From Akkermansia muciniphila (GTDB lineage: Bacteria; Verrucomicrobiota; Verrucomicrobiia; Verrucomicrobiales; Akkermansiaceae): 49,005 nt of DNA. Both the position numbers and the translations under genes were made by a program. A model generated the notes under the pieces. The model saw only the letters and a program-made list of their open reading frames with translations. It was not told the DNA's origin and made no database searches. Of this stretch, positions 41,658-49,005 are shown piece by piece. How positions within the stretch are numbered: the stretch's first letter is position 1; every line of letters starts with the position of its first letter. The stretch spans positions 1 to 49,005 of the forward strand of contig CANQLV010000017.1 in the NCBI GenBank assembly GCA_947624785.1. Direction: 5' to 3'.

Positions 41658-44324
41658 TCAGATGGGGGTGGCGTAGGGGATGGCGTCCGTTTCTTCCACG
41701 GGTTCGGCCAGGGGAATATTGTCGTCGCTGCCGTCCAGCGGCTCCGCATAGGGAATATTCTCTTCCGTATCCGGTTCAGCCATGGGGATGTGCTTTTCAC
41801 ACATCTTGGTAGGGGCCTGGTAGCCGGCGGAGGTTTCAAAATACGCCGTCTTGGCATACTGGCAGCCGGAATGGGCCAGTTGGTTGGACTCCCGGCAGAC
41901 GAGCACGGCCTGCCCTTCCGAACCGGGCCGCGTGCGGATGGCGTTGGCGGGGTAGCCCTCCTTCTGGGCGGCCAGCATGATGTCCACCCAGACGGGAAGG
42001 GCCAGCGTGCCGCCGTAGCCTTTCTCCAGAATCTTGGTGGAGGTGTCAAACCCCACCCATACGCTGCACGTGAGGTTGGAAGTATATCCGGCGAACCACG
42101 CGTTCGTGTAATTATTCGTGGTCCCGGTCTTGCCGCCGCAGGGGGACTTGAAGCCCAGCGTAGTGATCCTGCCCGCCGTGCCTCCGGGCTTGCAGACCTG
42201 CTGGAGGATGGAGGAGGTAATATTGGCCGCCCGCTGGGAATACACGGTGCGCTTGCTCTTGGTGATGGCGAAGCGCGGCTGGCCCTGGGAATCCGTAATG
42301 TGGTCAATGATGTACGGAGTGGGGCGCACGCCGCCGTTGGCGAAGACGCTGTAGGCGCTGGCGATGTCCAGCGGGGAGGCCTCCCAGGTTCCCAGGTAAA
42401 GGGCCGGGGTGCGGGAAATGTTCCCGTGGAAGCCCGCCAGCTGGGCGGACTGGATGACGTTGGACAGCCCGGCCCGGTTGCCGATGCGCACGGACATGGT
42501 GTTGCGGGAAAGGATGAGGCCGAAGGAGGCCGGCTTCATGCCCCGGTACGTGCCGTCCGAATTGCGGGGGGACCAGCTGGCCGCTCCGCGTACCTCCCCG
42601 TAGGCGATCCGGTCGTCTGAAATGCGGGTGTCCGCGGAATTGCCCTGCTGGAAGAACGTAGCGTAAATGAACGGCTTGAACAGGGAGCCGGTCTGTCTTC
42701 TGGACTGGATGGCGCGGTTCAGCTTGGATTCCTCCGCGTCCCGGCCGCCGACGACGGCGAGGAGGGCCCCCGTGGCGTTGTCCATGACTACGGCGGCGGA
42801 CTGGATATAATTGGGCATGGGAGGCTGCGTCCCCTCCTTCCGTTCCGCGGGCAGCGCCTTCCAGGCGGCCAGGGCGGCTTCATATTCCGCCTTGGTAGTC
42901 AGCTTGTTCTTCAGGATTCCCTTCTTCTCCCGTTTGGCTTGCAGGGACGCCAGGTGCTTCTTGAAATCCTTGCGCGCTTCCAGCGCTTTCATATGCTTGT
43001 TGATGGCGTCCAGCGTGGCGTTCTGCAAATCCAGGTCCAGCGTGGTGTGGACCACCAGTCCGCCCAGGCGGATGTCTTCTTCTTCCAGAATGGCGTCCAA
43101 TTCCCGGCGCACGAGGTCCATGGCGTAATTCTCCTCAGACCGGGACTGGGGCGTCCGGGTGACGATGGGCTCCGCTAGGGCCGCCTGATACTGCACCTCC
43201 GTGATCTTGCCCTCGTTTTTTAGCAGGCCCAGAACGATGTCTCGCACTTTTTTGGCTTCCTCCGGGTGCTTGATGGGGGAAAAATCGTTCGGGCCGTAAA
43301 TGATGCCGGCCAGTGTGGCGCATTCCGCCAGGGACAGGTCGCGGGGCTCCTTGTCGTAATATCCCCGCGCCGCCGCCGCAATCCCCAGGAAGGTGTGTCC
43401 CCAGAAAATGCGGTTGATGTAGGTCTCCAGAATCTCGTCCTTCGTGTAGGTGGCTTCAATGCGCTTTGCCAGGGCTACCTCCGTCAGCTTGGAATGCAGG
43501 TTGCGCTCCCGGTGGTTGTAAGTGATCTTGGCGAGCTGCATGGTCAGCGTGGAAGCTCCCTGCGTGGCCCTCTTGTGCTTGAGCACCTGCACGAAGGCGC
43601 GTCCCACGCCTATCCAGTCCACGCCGCCGTGGTCGTAAAAGCGGTTGTCTTCACGCAGAATCAGGGCGTCGATGAAAATGGGGGGGACTTCCTGGAGGGA
43701 CACCCGCTTGCGGTTTTCCCCGTGCAGGGTGCCGATGGTCCGGTTCTTGCGGTCCAGGATTACCGTGCGTTCCGGAATATTACTCTTGACCTCGGAAATG
43801 TCATAGCGGTTGGAAATGGTGCCGTAAAGGAACACCAGGATGGAGCCTATTACGATGCCTACGAAGGAGCACCCCAGCAGGATGCGCAGGGGCCAGCTGA
43901 TGAACCAGCGGATATTCCGCGTCAGGGAGCCGATGAAGCGGAACGGCATCAGCAGGACGAACAGCAGGGCGCCGAAAATCGTGAAGCGCGGTTTGCGCGG
44001 ACTTCCTGCGCGTGCGGAACGGGATTCTCCTTCCGCTTCAGGGTAATCCTCATACTCCTCCTGCGGAGCCGGACGGGCAGCGCGCCGCTGGCGCGGGAGC
44101 GGTGTGTCATACCGGGAAGAATCGCTGCGGGAATTTCTCGTTCTGCGGGTGGGGCCGGGAATGACTGCCGGACCCGGATCCTCCTGCGGCAAACCGGGAT
44201 AGGACGGACGGGGCGCAGGCCTTTTTTTGCGTTCCGTTTGGGGACGGGAAGCCGCTTCACCGTCCTGGATGCGTTCCCGCCAGGAGCCGGCATTTCGTTT
44301 CCGTGATTTGTCGTTTAAACCCAT
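41658..44324 (-). CDS. Bifunctional penicillin-binding protein 1A-type (transglycosylase/transpeptidase)
   Basis: An 888-residue peptidoglycan synthase. A long, Arg/Pro-rich cytoplasmic tail (1-110) precedes the membrane helix (about 148-170). The GT51 domain shows REDNRFYDHGGVDW, STLTMQLAK and the usual Glu. The transpeptidase domain has SLFK (nucleophile Ser in RQTGSLFKPFIY), SRN and KTGTT. The C-terminus ends in four short repeats of I-P-x-A-x-P separated by acidic residues (about 840-888), which I cannot match to a known domain. It has its own promoter and is followed by rmuC. Presence of a synthase confirms that this lineage makes peptidoglycan. Confidence 0.93.
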   Translation of the reverse strand: MGLNDKSRKRNAGSWRERIQDGEAASRPQTERKKRPAPRPSYPGLPQEDPGPAVIPGPTRRTRNSRSDSSRYDTPLPRQRRAARPAPQEEYEDYPEAEGESRSARAGSPRKPRFTIFGALLFVLLMPFRFIGSLTRNIRWFISWPLRILLGCSFVGIVIGSILVFLYGTISNRYDISEVKSNIPERTVILDRKNRTIGTLHGENRKRVSLQEVPPIFIDALILREDNRFYDHGGVDWIGVGRAFVQVLKHKRATQGASTLTMQLAKITYNHRERNLHSKLTEVALAKRIEATYTKDEILETYINRIFWGHTFLGIAAAARGYYDKEPRDLSLAECATLAGIIYGPNDFSPIKHPEEAKKVRDIVLGLLKNEGKITEVQYQAALAEPIVTRTPQSRSEENYAMDLVRRELDAILEEEDIRLGGLVVHTTLDLDLQNATLDAINKHMKALEARKDFKKHLASLQAKREKKGILKNKLTTKAEYEAALAAWKALPAERKEGTQPPMPNYIQSAAVVMDNATGALLAVVGGRDAEESKLNRAIQSRRQTGSLFKPFIYATFFQQGNSADTRISDDRIAYGEVRGAASWSPRNSDGTYRGMKPASFGLILSRNTMSVRIGNRAGLSNVIQSAQLAGFHGNISRTPALYLGTWEASPLDIASAYSVFANGGVRPTPYIIDHITDSQGQPRFAITKSKRTVYSQRAANITSSILQQVCKPGGTAGRITTLGFKSPCGGKTGTTNNYTNAWFAGYTSNLTCSVWVGFDTSTKILEKGYGGTLALPVWVDIMLAAQKEGYPANAIRTRPGSEGQAVLVCRESNQLAHSGCQYAKTAYFETSAGYQAPTKMCEKHIPMAEPDTEENIPYAEPLDGSDDNIPLAEPVEETDAIPYATPI

Positions 44325-44339
44325 CCGTAGGGGAATTTT

Positions 44340-44368
44340 ATCATAAACAATCGGAATGGTCTAAGCAA
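44340..44368 (-). promoter_or_regulatory. Sigma-70-like promoter of the PBP gene
   Basis: On the minus strand TTGCTT (44368-44363) and TATGAT (44345-44340) are 17 bp apart. The predicted transcript starts near 44333, leaving only about 9 nt before the ATG at 44324, so the message would be almost leaderless. Confidence 0.55.
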
Positions 44369-44425
44369 AAGATGGGGCGTCATGTCGCAATCCTTAGACA
44401 AATTCGTACCTGTTTGAACGTTTAT

Positions 44426-44447
44426 ATGGTAGGATATGTCCTATCAT
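44426..44447. promoter_or_regulatory. Palindrome around the first start codon of the protease gene
   Basis: ATGGTAGGA (44426-44434) and TCCTATCAT (44439-44447) form a near-perfect 9-bp inverted repeat (one G-U pair as RNA) with loop TATG, which contains the first possible ATG (44436-44438) of the protease gene. It may be an operator, or a hairpin hiding that start; later in-frame ATGs exist at 44466 and 44484. Confidence 0.4.
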
Positions 44448-45488
44448 TCGATTATCGATAATTTCATGATATCAGCATTCAGGATGACGAGTTTTTATTA
44501 CTTGGTCGTTGGGGGCCTTATGTCCCTGTTTTTAGGAGGAATGAGCCTTGCGGGGAATGTCTCTTCCATGGCGGACTTGCAGAAGCATGTGCATCAGGTG
44601 GCTTCCAGGGTCACGGCCGCTACGGTCGCGCTGGTTTCCGACGGGGGGGAGACGGGTAGCGGCGTGATTGTCACTCCGCAGGGGCTCATCCTGACGGCGG
44701 CCCACGTGGTGGGCGGCGATGAAATCATGCGCGTGGTCTTTGCCGACGGGCGCGTGGTCAAGGGCCGCGTGCTGGGGGCCAACTTTACGCGGGACGCCGC
44801 CATGGTGCAGATCATGGACGGCGGGAACTATCCCCATGTGGAACTGGGGGAATCCGACGGCCTGCATGTGGGGGACTTCGTGGTGGCCCTGGGCCATTCC
44901 AAGGGCTTTGACCCGGAACGCCGCGCACCCATCCGCATGGGAAGGCTGTGCACGGACGGAAAGCAGCGTTTTCTCATCTCGGAATGCACGCTCATCGGCG
45001 GAGACTCCGGCGGCCCTCTCTTTGACCTGTCCGGCAAACTGGTGGGTATTCATTCCTCCATCGGCCCCATGTTGAAAATCAACAACCATGTCCCCGTCTC
45101 CGTTTTCCGGAGGGACTGGGACAAGCTGCTCTCCGGGCGGCACTGGGGCCAGCTTGGCCTTCATCCCATGGCTGACCCGGAATCCCCCGTATTGGGATTT
45201 GCCATGATGGACGTGCTGGGCGTGGACGGAGTGGTAGTGGAAGACGTGGTGGTCAACTCTCCGGCGGATACCGCGGGCATCAAGCCGGGGGACGTCATCA
45301 CCCACATGGACAGCCGCAGCCTCCGTTCCGTGCGGGACATGCTCCGTGAGCTGGGCAGGCACCGTCCCGGGGAAACCGTTCCGGTGGTAGTGGTGAGGAA
45401 AGGTACGGCCTACAAGGCGGATCTTACATTCGGCAGGCGCGGCGATCTGATGTCCGGCCTGAAATACCAGGAACAAACTCAAGGATGA
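44436..45488 (+). CDS. Exported S1C (DegP/HtrA-like) serine protease with one PDZ domain
   Basis: A 350-residue protein with an N-terminal signal or anchor (about 17-40), a trypsin-fold protease and one PDZ domain (about 250-345, with NSPADTAGIKPGDVI). The triad is complete: His90 in LTAAHVV, Asp120 in RDAAMVQI and Ser191 in GGDSGGPL. It should degrade or chaperone misfolded envelope proteins. The true start may be the ATG at 44466 or 44484, which gives a cleaner signal peptide. The stop overlaps the next gene's start by 4 bp (ATGA), coupling their translation. Confidence 0.88.
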   Translation: MSYHSIIDNFMISAFRMTSFYYLVVGGLMSLFLGGMSLAGNVSSMADLQKHVHQVASRVTAATVALVSDGGETGSGVIVTPQGLILTAAHVVGGDEIMRVVFADGRVVKGRVLGANFTRDAAMVQIMDGGNYPHVELGESDGLHVGDFVVALGHSKGFDPERRAPIRMGRLCTDGKQRFLISECTLIGGDSGGPLFDLSGKLVGIHSSIGPMLKINNHVPVSVFRRDWDKLLSGRHWGQLGLHPMADPESPVLGFAMMDVLGVDGVVVEDVVVNSPADTAGIKPGDVITHMDSRSLRSVRDMLRELGRHRPGETVPVVVVRKGTAYKADLTFGRRGDLMSGLKYQEQTQG

Positions 45489-46657
45489 GCATGAAATACT
45501 TATGGGCGGCATTCGCGGCGGCTTCCGCGTGTGCCCAGGAAATAGCATCCCCGCTCCCTCCGGAGCAGATGATAGCCCCGGAGGACAAAATCGTGCTGGA
45601 TGGCCAGGCCAAGGAAATCTTCCGGGAATGGGACAAGGTGGCTGTACCTGTGGGTCAGTCCGTGGTGGCGCTGGTGGCCGGCAATACCCAGGTGGCCCTG
45701 GGAACGGTGGTGGGGAAGGGGAAAGTGCTCACCAAATTGAGCGACCTCCAGAAGGAACGGCGTCCGGTCATGCTGGTGGACTCTTCCGGACGGGTGTATG
45801 ACGCCAAGGTGCTCTTTGCCCTGCCGGAACACGATCTGCTGATGATGGACGTGCCGGGGCTTCCCGCTCCCCCCATTGACCTGAACTCCTACGTGCAGGC
45901 GCAGGAAGGGGACGTGATTGCGGCCGTGTCCCCCACGGGGCATGTCAGTGACTTCGGGGTTGTTTCCGTGGCGCAGCGCAGCCTGCGGGCGGACGACCAG
46001 CCTTACCTGGGCATCGTTTCCGATCCCCGCTGGGACGGGGAGGGAGTCATGATCGGCGGCGTGGAGGCCGGAAGCGGAGCGCACCGCAGCGGTTTGCTGG
46101 CCGGCGATGTGCTGATGAAGCTGAATGGGAAGCCGGTGGACGGCATGTACTCCATCCGTGCCGCCATGGTCGGGGTGCGCCCCGGTGAGACGGTTCCCGT
46201 GGAAGTGAAGCGCCGGGACCAGGTGGTTGAAGGGAAGCTCCTCACGGGCCCCAGACCCAAAGTGATGAAATTCCCCCAGAAGCGCCTGGACATGATGAAC
46301 TCCATGGGCAACCGGATGAGCCTGAAGCGGGATGAATTCCCGCTGGTCATCCAGTCGGACATGACGTTGTTCCCGGAACGCGCCGGATGCCCGGTCATTG
46401 ACGTCAACGGAAAATTTGTGGGGCTGGCCCTGAGCCGCGCCGGACGTACGGAAACCTACATTCTCCCCTCCTGGATATGCCGGGAACTGGTGGAAGGGGT
46501 GCTTCCGCAGGTGCAGCAGTACCAGGCCGGACGCGGAGAAAACATTCCGGAGGCCCAGCCTGTGGACGACTCCTATGACGCCCGGCGCCTGGAGGAAAAC
46601 CGGCGCAAGGTGGAGGACAAGATGAGCCGCCAGGGACTGGTGCCGAAGGTCTATTAA
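45485..46657 (+). CDS. Degenerate S1C-like protein with PDZ domain inserted in the protease fold
   Basis: A 390-residue exported protein (signal peptide about 1-17). Residues 52-165 align by eye with the first part of the neighbouring protease; the His position reads LTKLSDL (no His) and the Asp is kept in EHDLLMMD (Asp117). A PDZ-like domain follows at about 172-255 (GGVEAGSGAHRSGLLAGDVLMKLNGKPV in segments). Only after it comes the segment matching the Ser loop: RAGCPVIDVNGKFVGLAL (299-316) aligns with GDSGGPLFDLSGKLVGIHS, with Ala300 where Ser should be. So the order is protease half, PDZ, protease end, and the enzyme is inactive. It may regulate or scaffold its active partner. Confidence 0.75.
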   Translation: MSMKYLWAAFAAASACAQEIASPLPPEQMIAPEDKIVLDGQAKEIFREWDKVAVPVGQSVVALVAGNTQVALGTVVGKGKVLTKLSDLQKERRPVMLVDSSGRVYDAKVLFALPEHDLLMMDVPGLPAPPIDLNSYVQAQEGDVIAAVSPTGHVSDFGVVSVAQRSLRADDQPYLGIVSDPRWDGEGVMIGGVEAGSGAHRSGLLAGDVLMKLNGKPVDGMYSIRAAMVGVRPGETVPVEVKRRDQVVEGKLLTGPRPKVMKFPQKRLDMMNSMGNRMSLKRDEFPLVIQSDMTLFPERAGCPVIDVNGKFVGLALSRAGRTETYILPSWICRELVEGVLPQVQQYQAGRGENIPEAQPVDDSYDARRLEENRRKVEDKMSRQGLVPKVY

Positions 46658-47038
46658 GCTCGGTTGGTTTCCGGGGGGTGAAGAGATGAACCGCCCGGGA
46701 GCCTGAAGTATTGGAGGCGTCTTGGTGCTCTTCATGCCGCCCGGTTTTGGCCGGGAGGAACTTTCTGCCTTACCTGCTGTTTTTACTTCCTTCTCCTGTG
46801 GGAATCGTGCCGTTGTTGTCCCGGAGGAATGGGCTGCCGCATGAGGGAACTAAAATGGCGGCGGCCATTCCTCCGGCCAGGAAAATGCGGTGCACTTTAT
46901 TCACCGGGAATGGCGGCAGGATGAGATGATGGCGTAAAAAAACGGGCAGTAATGCCCGTTTTTCCGAATGAACCGGATTGGTTTCCGGCTCTTGAATATC
47001 TTTCGCCCTCGTATTGCCGGAGGCTGAGGGGGGAAAGC
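46658..47038. other. Intergenic region between convergent genes
   Basis: 380 bp without a convincing gene. A frame open on the plus strand at 46711-46929 has no ribosome-binding site or recognisable product. The right part holds a strong bidirectional terminator (46938-46963). Confidence 0.5.
46938..46963. terminator. Bidirectional terminator
   Basis: An 11-bp perfect stem AAAAACGGGCA (46938-46948) with TGCCCGTTTTT (46953-46963) around a GTAA loop gives A-tract/GC-stem/T-tract on both strands. It serves the protease pair on the plus strand and the secreted protein gene on the minus strand. Confidence 0.9.
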
Positions 47039-47851
47039 TTACTTGCCCGAAGAGGCTGCCGCCGGTTTTTCCTTGAAAATCATCAGCTCCGTTAGAACCA
47101 CGGTACGTCCTGTGGAATCCGGGGAAATGATCATCACTACTTTCCGCCCGGGGTAGGTGGTCAGCATCATGCCCCTGTCCTTCACCTTCACGACTTTGCC
47201 GTTCTTCAAACGGGTCATGTACGTCAAATTGGCGGCAGTGGTGCGGGAAACGTTGCTGTCCGTAGAATCCTTGCCGAAAATGTAAATGGACTTGCTGGGC
47301 AATTCAATGGCACTCTTTTCTCCCGCGGGGGGCTTGGGAAGCTCCAGGGTGAAGGTGCGGCCGGTCAGGTTCTGAATGTAAACGCAATTAAGCGGAAGCT
47401 CCGCTTCATTGATGAAATCCAGGGTAAACTCCCCGCTGCTGTTTTTGCCTACCAGCGCCAGGGTTTTGGGGCCAAGATCGGTAGGAAGGGGCTTGCTGAC
47501 GAGCTTGTTGGTCGGCATCCCCTTCTGGTCCAGGCCTCCGAACAGGGTAATGATCTTGCTCTTGGGATAAACGCTGCGGCGTCCGGGAAGGGCGGCGCGG
47601 ATTTCCACTTTCTCCAGCCTCTTGGAATCAATGGGCATGTAAATGGGAGAGGGGAGGGTCATGGGCGTCTTAAGGACAAACCGGATGCCGTTGACGGCGG
47701 CGGGCGGGAGGGACTTGTCCACGGTATCGGCCGCCGGGGCGTTCGTTTCCGGTTTAGCCGGCTCCGGCCTGGAGGGAGTGCGGGTCTGTCCATGGACGAA
47801 AGAAACGCTTCCGAGAAGGCAGGTAAAGGCGAGGATGGGTAAAATGCGCAT
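47039..47851 (-). CDS. Hypothetical secreted protein
   Basis: A 270-residue protein with signal peptide MRILPILAFTCLLGSVSFVHG, then a Pro/Ala/Lys-rich low-complexity stretch (about 22-50), then a mostly beta-strand body (about 53-260). No known motif is visible; SIYIFGKDS and GRTVVLTELMIF are typical strands. It could be an outer-membrane-associated or periplasmic beta-sandwich. It stands alone, with a good terminator downstream. Confidence 0.65.
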   Translation of the reverse strand: MRILPILAFTCLLGSVSFVHGQTRTPSRPEPAKPETNAPAADTVDKSLPPAAVNGIRFVLKTPMTLPSPIYMPIDSKRLEKVEIRAALPGRRSVYPKSKIITLFGGLDQKGMPTNKLVSKPLPTDLGPKTLALVGKNSSGEFTLDFINEAELPLNCVYIQNLTGRTFTLELPKPPAGEKSAIELPSKSIYIFGKDSTDSNVSRTTAANLTYMTRLKNGKVVKVKDRGMMLTTYPGRKVVMIISPDSTGRTVVLTELMIFKEKPAAASSGK

Positions 47852-48372
47852 ATATTCGGGGGAGTGAAAAATAAAAAAGGGGCTGTTGGCCGGCGCATGG
47901 ACTCTTGACGGACAACTGTGCGGGAGAGAATGCGGCAGGCTGAATCCATCAGGACGTGCAACAGGGTACGGAGCAAGCCTTGATGGGTTTTATATCCCTT
48001 GTGAAGTACAGGAATGAGGAAGGCCGTGCAAGCTCAAAGTAGGGATGTTGGAGATAAAAAATAGAAAAATCCAGCGGTAATTGGACCCCTTATCCAGCCG
48101 GGAAAGCCTGCGGATTCAGCATTTCTGTTACGCATGGCCTCATCTGCACAGCGTAAAATAATATCTGAATGAATAAAATGGCTTAGGTGCAGGTACATGG
48201 AATGATGATGAAAAACAAGTCATGTGGCATCTCCACAGGAAGATAATTGCATTTAAAGGATATGAAACCTTGTTTGTCCGCCTTGGCCGGATAAGGTGCG
48301 TTTTGCGGGAAGGGCCCTCTTGGGGGAAAAAGTGAGATAAGGAAAAGGCAAATTCAGAGGAGGGATATAATA
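47852..48372. other. Intergenic region with rising AT content
   Basis: About 520 bp with no supported gene. From about 48050 the sequence is richer in A and T than the rest of the window, matching the decayed methyltransferase gene that follows. A purine-rich AGAGGAGGGA box at 48356-48365 is the ribosome-binding site of that pseudogene and is stronger than almost any other in the window. Confidence 0.5.
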
Positions 48373-48930
48373 ATGGAGATCGCGGATGAAAACATAGACG
48401 GAGGCGAAGCATTTGACTGGGCAGAACTTCGGCATCCTATGCGATATTCCGCGATATTTATCGCAGGAATTTTATGATAAAATCATTAACCGCAACCTAT
48501 GTGTAACCGGCCAGAATGTACTTGAGATAGGCACGGGAACGGAAGTTCTTCCGAGGCATATCTACCGTTATGGAGCAAAATGGACAGGTACGGACATCTC
48601 GGAAAACCAGATACGCCAAGCAAAAAATCTTTCGTCTGGCATGAATATTGACTACCACGCTTTGCCTGCTGAAAATATAGGTATTCCAGATCATTCCTTT
48701 GATGTAGTCACTGCCTGTTAGTGTTTCCGGTACTTTAATCATGAGCTGGCTATGCCTGGTTTTTTGCGTATGCTCAAACCGGAGGGAAATATTCTTGTAT
48801 TATATATGGCGTGGTTGCCCTTTGAGGATAACATAGTGGGAGCCGGTGAAAAACTCGTGCTGAAATACGGCCCTGCGTGGAGTAGCGCGGGGGAAACGGT
48901 GCATCCGGTATCTATACCCGGTTGCTATCT
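48373..48930 (+). pseudogene. Decayed class I SAM-dependent methyltransferase gene
   Basis: The reading frame begins at ATG 48373 after a strong ribosome-binding site and encodes NIDGGEAFDW; an apparent 1-base deletion near 48420 shifts it (restored frame gives GRTSASYA.FRDIY), a second apparent 1-base deletion at about 48462 shifts it again (QEFYDKI), and TAG at 48719-48721 interrupts TAC*CFRYF where relatives have Gln. The SAM-binding motif VLEIGTGTEVLPR and later LVLYMAWLPFEDNIVGAGEKLVLKY are clear. The similarity to Firmicutes-type methyltransferases stops after HPVSIPGCY (about 48930). AT-rich and unlike its neighbours, so probably acquired and now dead. Confidence 0.85.
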
Positions 48931-48943
48931 TCTCTCCTTGTCT

Positions 48944-49005
48944 TTACACCTCCTCGGGAGACAGCCACCGGAAGGAGACGATGTTAAACTTCCTCCCGAA
49001 CGCCT
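48944..49005 (-). CDS. C-terminal end of an unidentified gene, cut by the window edge (tentative)
   Basis: On the minus strand a frame enters from the right edge and stops with TAA at 48944-48946. The 19 residues seen (FGRKFNIVSFRWLSPEEV plus one) have normal protein composition, unlike the other frames. The similarity of the methyltransferase pseudogene ends just before this stop, so this may be foreign or mobile DNA. Too short to identify. Confidence 0.25.
   Translation of the reverse strand, partial: AFGRKFNIVSFRWLSPEEV

Noticed and set aside
41636..42307. N-terminal extension of rmuC to 641 residues
   Set aside because: The extra part overlaps the PBP gene in another frame and is Pro/Ser/Arg low complexity; the ATG at 41635 gives the proper membrane anchor.
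46711..46929. Possible 72-residue plus-strand gene before the bidirectional terminator
   Set aside because: No start signal and irregular composition.
1..49005. CRISPR array, rRNA or tRNA genes
   Set aside because: No regularly spaced direct repeats and no tRNA T-loop or rRNA signature was found by eye; a computational scan could still find a missed tRNA.

Overview
The window looks like a chromosomal stretch of an Akkermansia-type gut verrucomicrobiote. This is inferred from: moderately high GC; an LPS gene (lpxA) together with a penicillin-binding protein; a sodium-pump methylmalonyl-CoA decarboxylase operon of the succinate-to-propionate route; secreted enzymes for host glycans (a PL8-like glycosaminoglycan lyase and a GH95 fucosidase); and many secreted or membrane proteins of the kind common in the PVC group. 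Shine-Dalgarno motifs are weak or absent before many starts. I did not see any rRNA, tRNA, CRISPR array or intact insertion sequence.

Layout. 1-470: an 11-copy heptamer repeat beside a four-helix-bundle (S23/bAvd-like) gene. 469-4331: SMUG1-type uracil-DNA glycosylase, phosphofructokinase, and the dTDP-sugar genes rfbB-rfbA. 4350-8045 (minus): a large PL8-like polysaccharide lyase behind a membrane protein. 8169-15265 (minus): a propionate module of methylmalonyl-CoA epimerase, decarboxylase alpha, gamma, biotin carrier and beta subunits, biotin ligase, then (after a terminator) a CoA-transferase. 15431-17421 (plus): a TIGR03790-type secreted protein and ribosomal protein L19. 17714-20160 (minus): a DUF4328-like membrane protein and a membrane pseudokinase with an external discoidin-like domain. 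20621-28711 (minus): a compact probable operon of ileS, lspA, DUF1573, rhodanese, sufS, a lipoprotein hydrolase and a small membrane protein. 28785-33643 (minus): a secreted degradation cluster of DUF3784 protein, GH95, M28 peptidase and esterase. 33650-34560: an AT-rich island with an orphan gene. 34585-40273: DUF456 protein, class A beta-lactamase, LolC/E-like permease, GYF-RDD protein, lpxA and a phosphatase. 40382-44324 (minus): PBP1A-type enzyme and RmuC. 44436-46657 (plus): a DegP-like protease overlapping by 4 bp a degenerate partner. 47039-47851 (minus): an orphan secreted protein. 48373-49005: a decayed methyltransferase gene and a probable junction to other DNA.

How genes work together. 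The clearest functional unit is the propionate module: the epimerase supplies (S)-methylmalonyl-CoA, the biotin-dependent pump decarboxylates it to propionyl-CoA while exporting Na+, BirA biotinylates the carrier, and the CoA-transferase can swap CoA between propionyl-CoA and succinate or acetate. The fucosidase, lyase, esterase and peptidase fit life on mucus and host glycans.

The strongest candidates for something not yet described are: (1) the protein at 45485-46657, which reads as a catalytically dead trypsin-fold protein whose PDZ domain is inserted inside the protease fold, translationally coupled to an active S1C protease; and (2) the pseudokinase-transmembrane-discoidin protein at 18490-20160 with its coupled membrane partner. 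Enlarged insert regions in the decarboxylase beta subunit and in LspA are further oddities. Function assignments come from motifs read by eye; no database search was possible.
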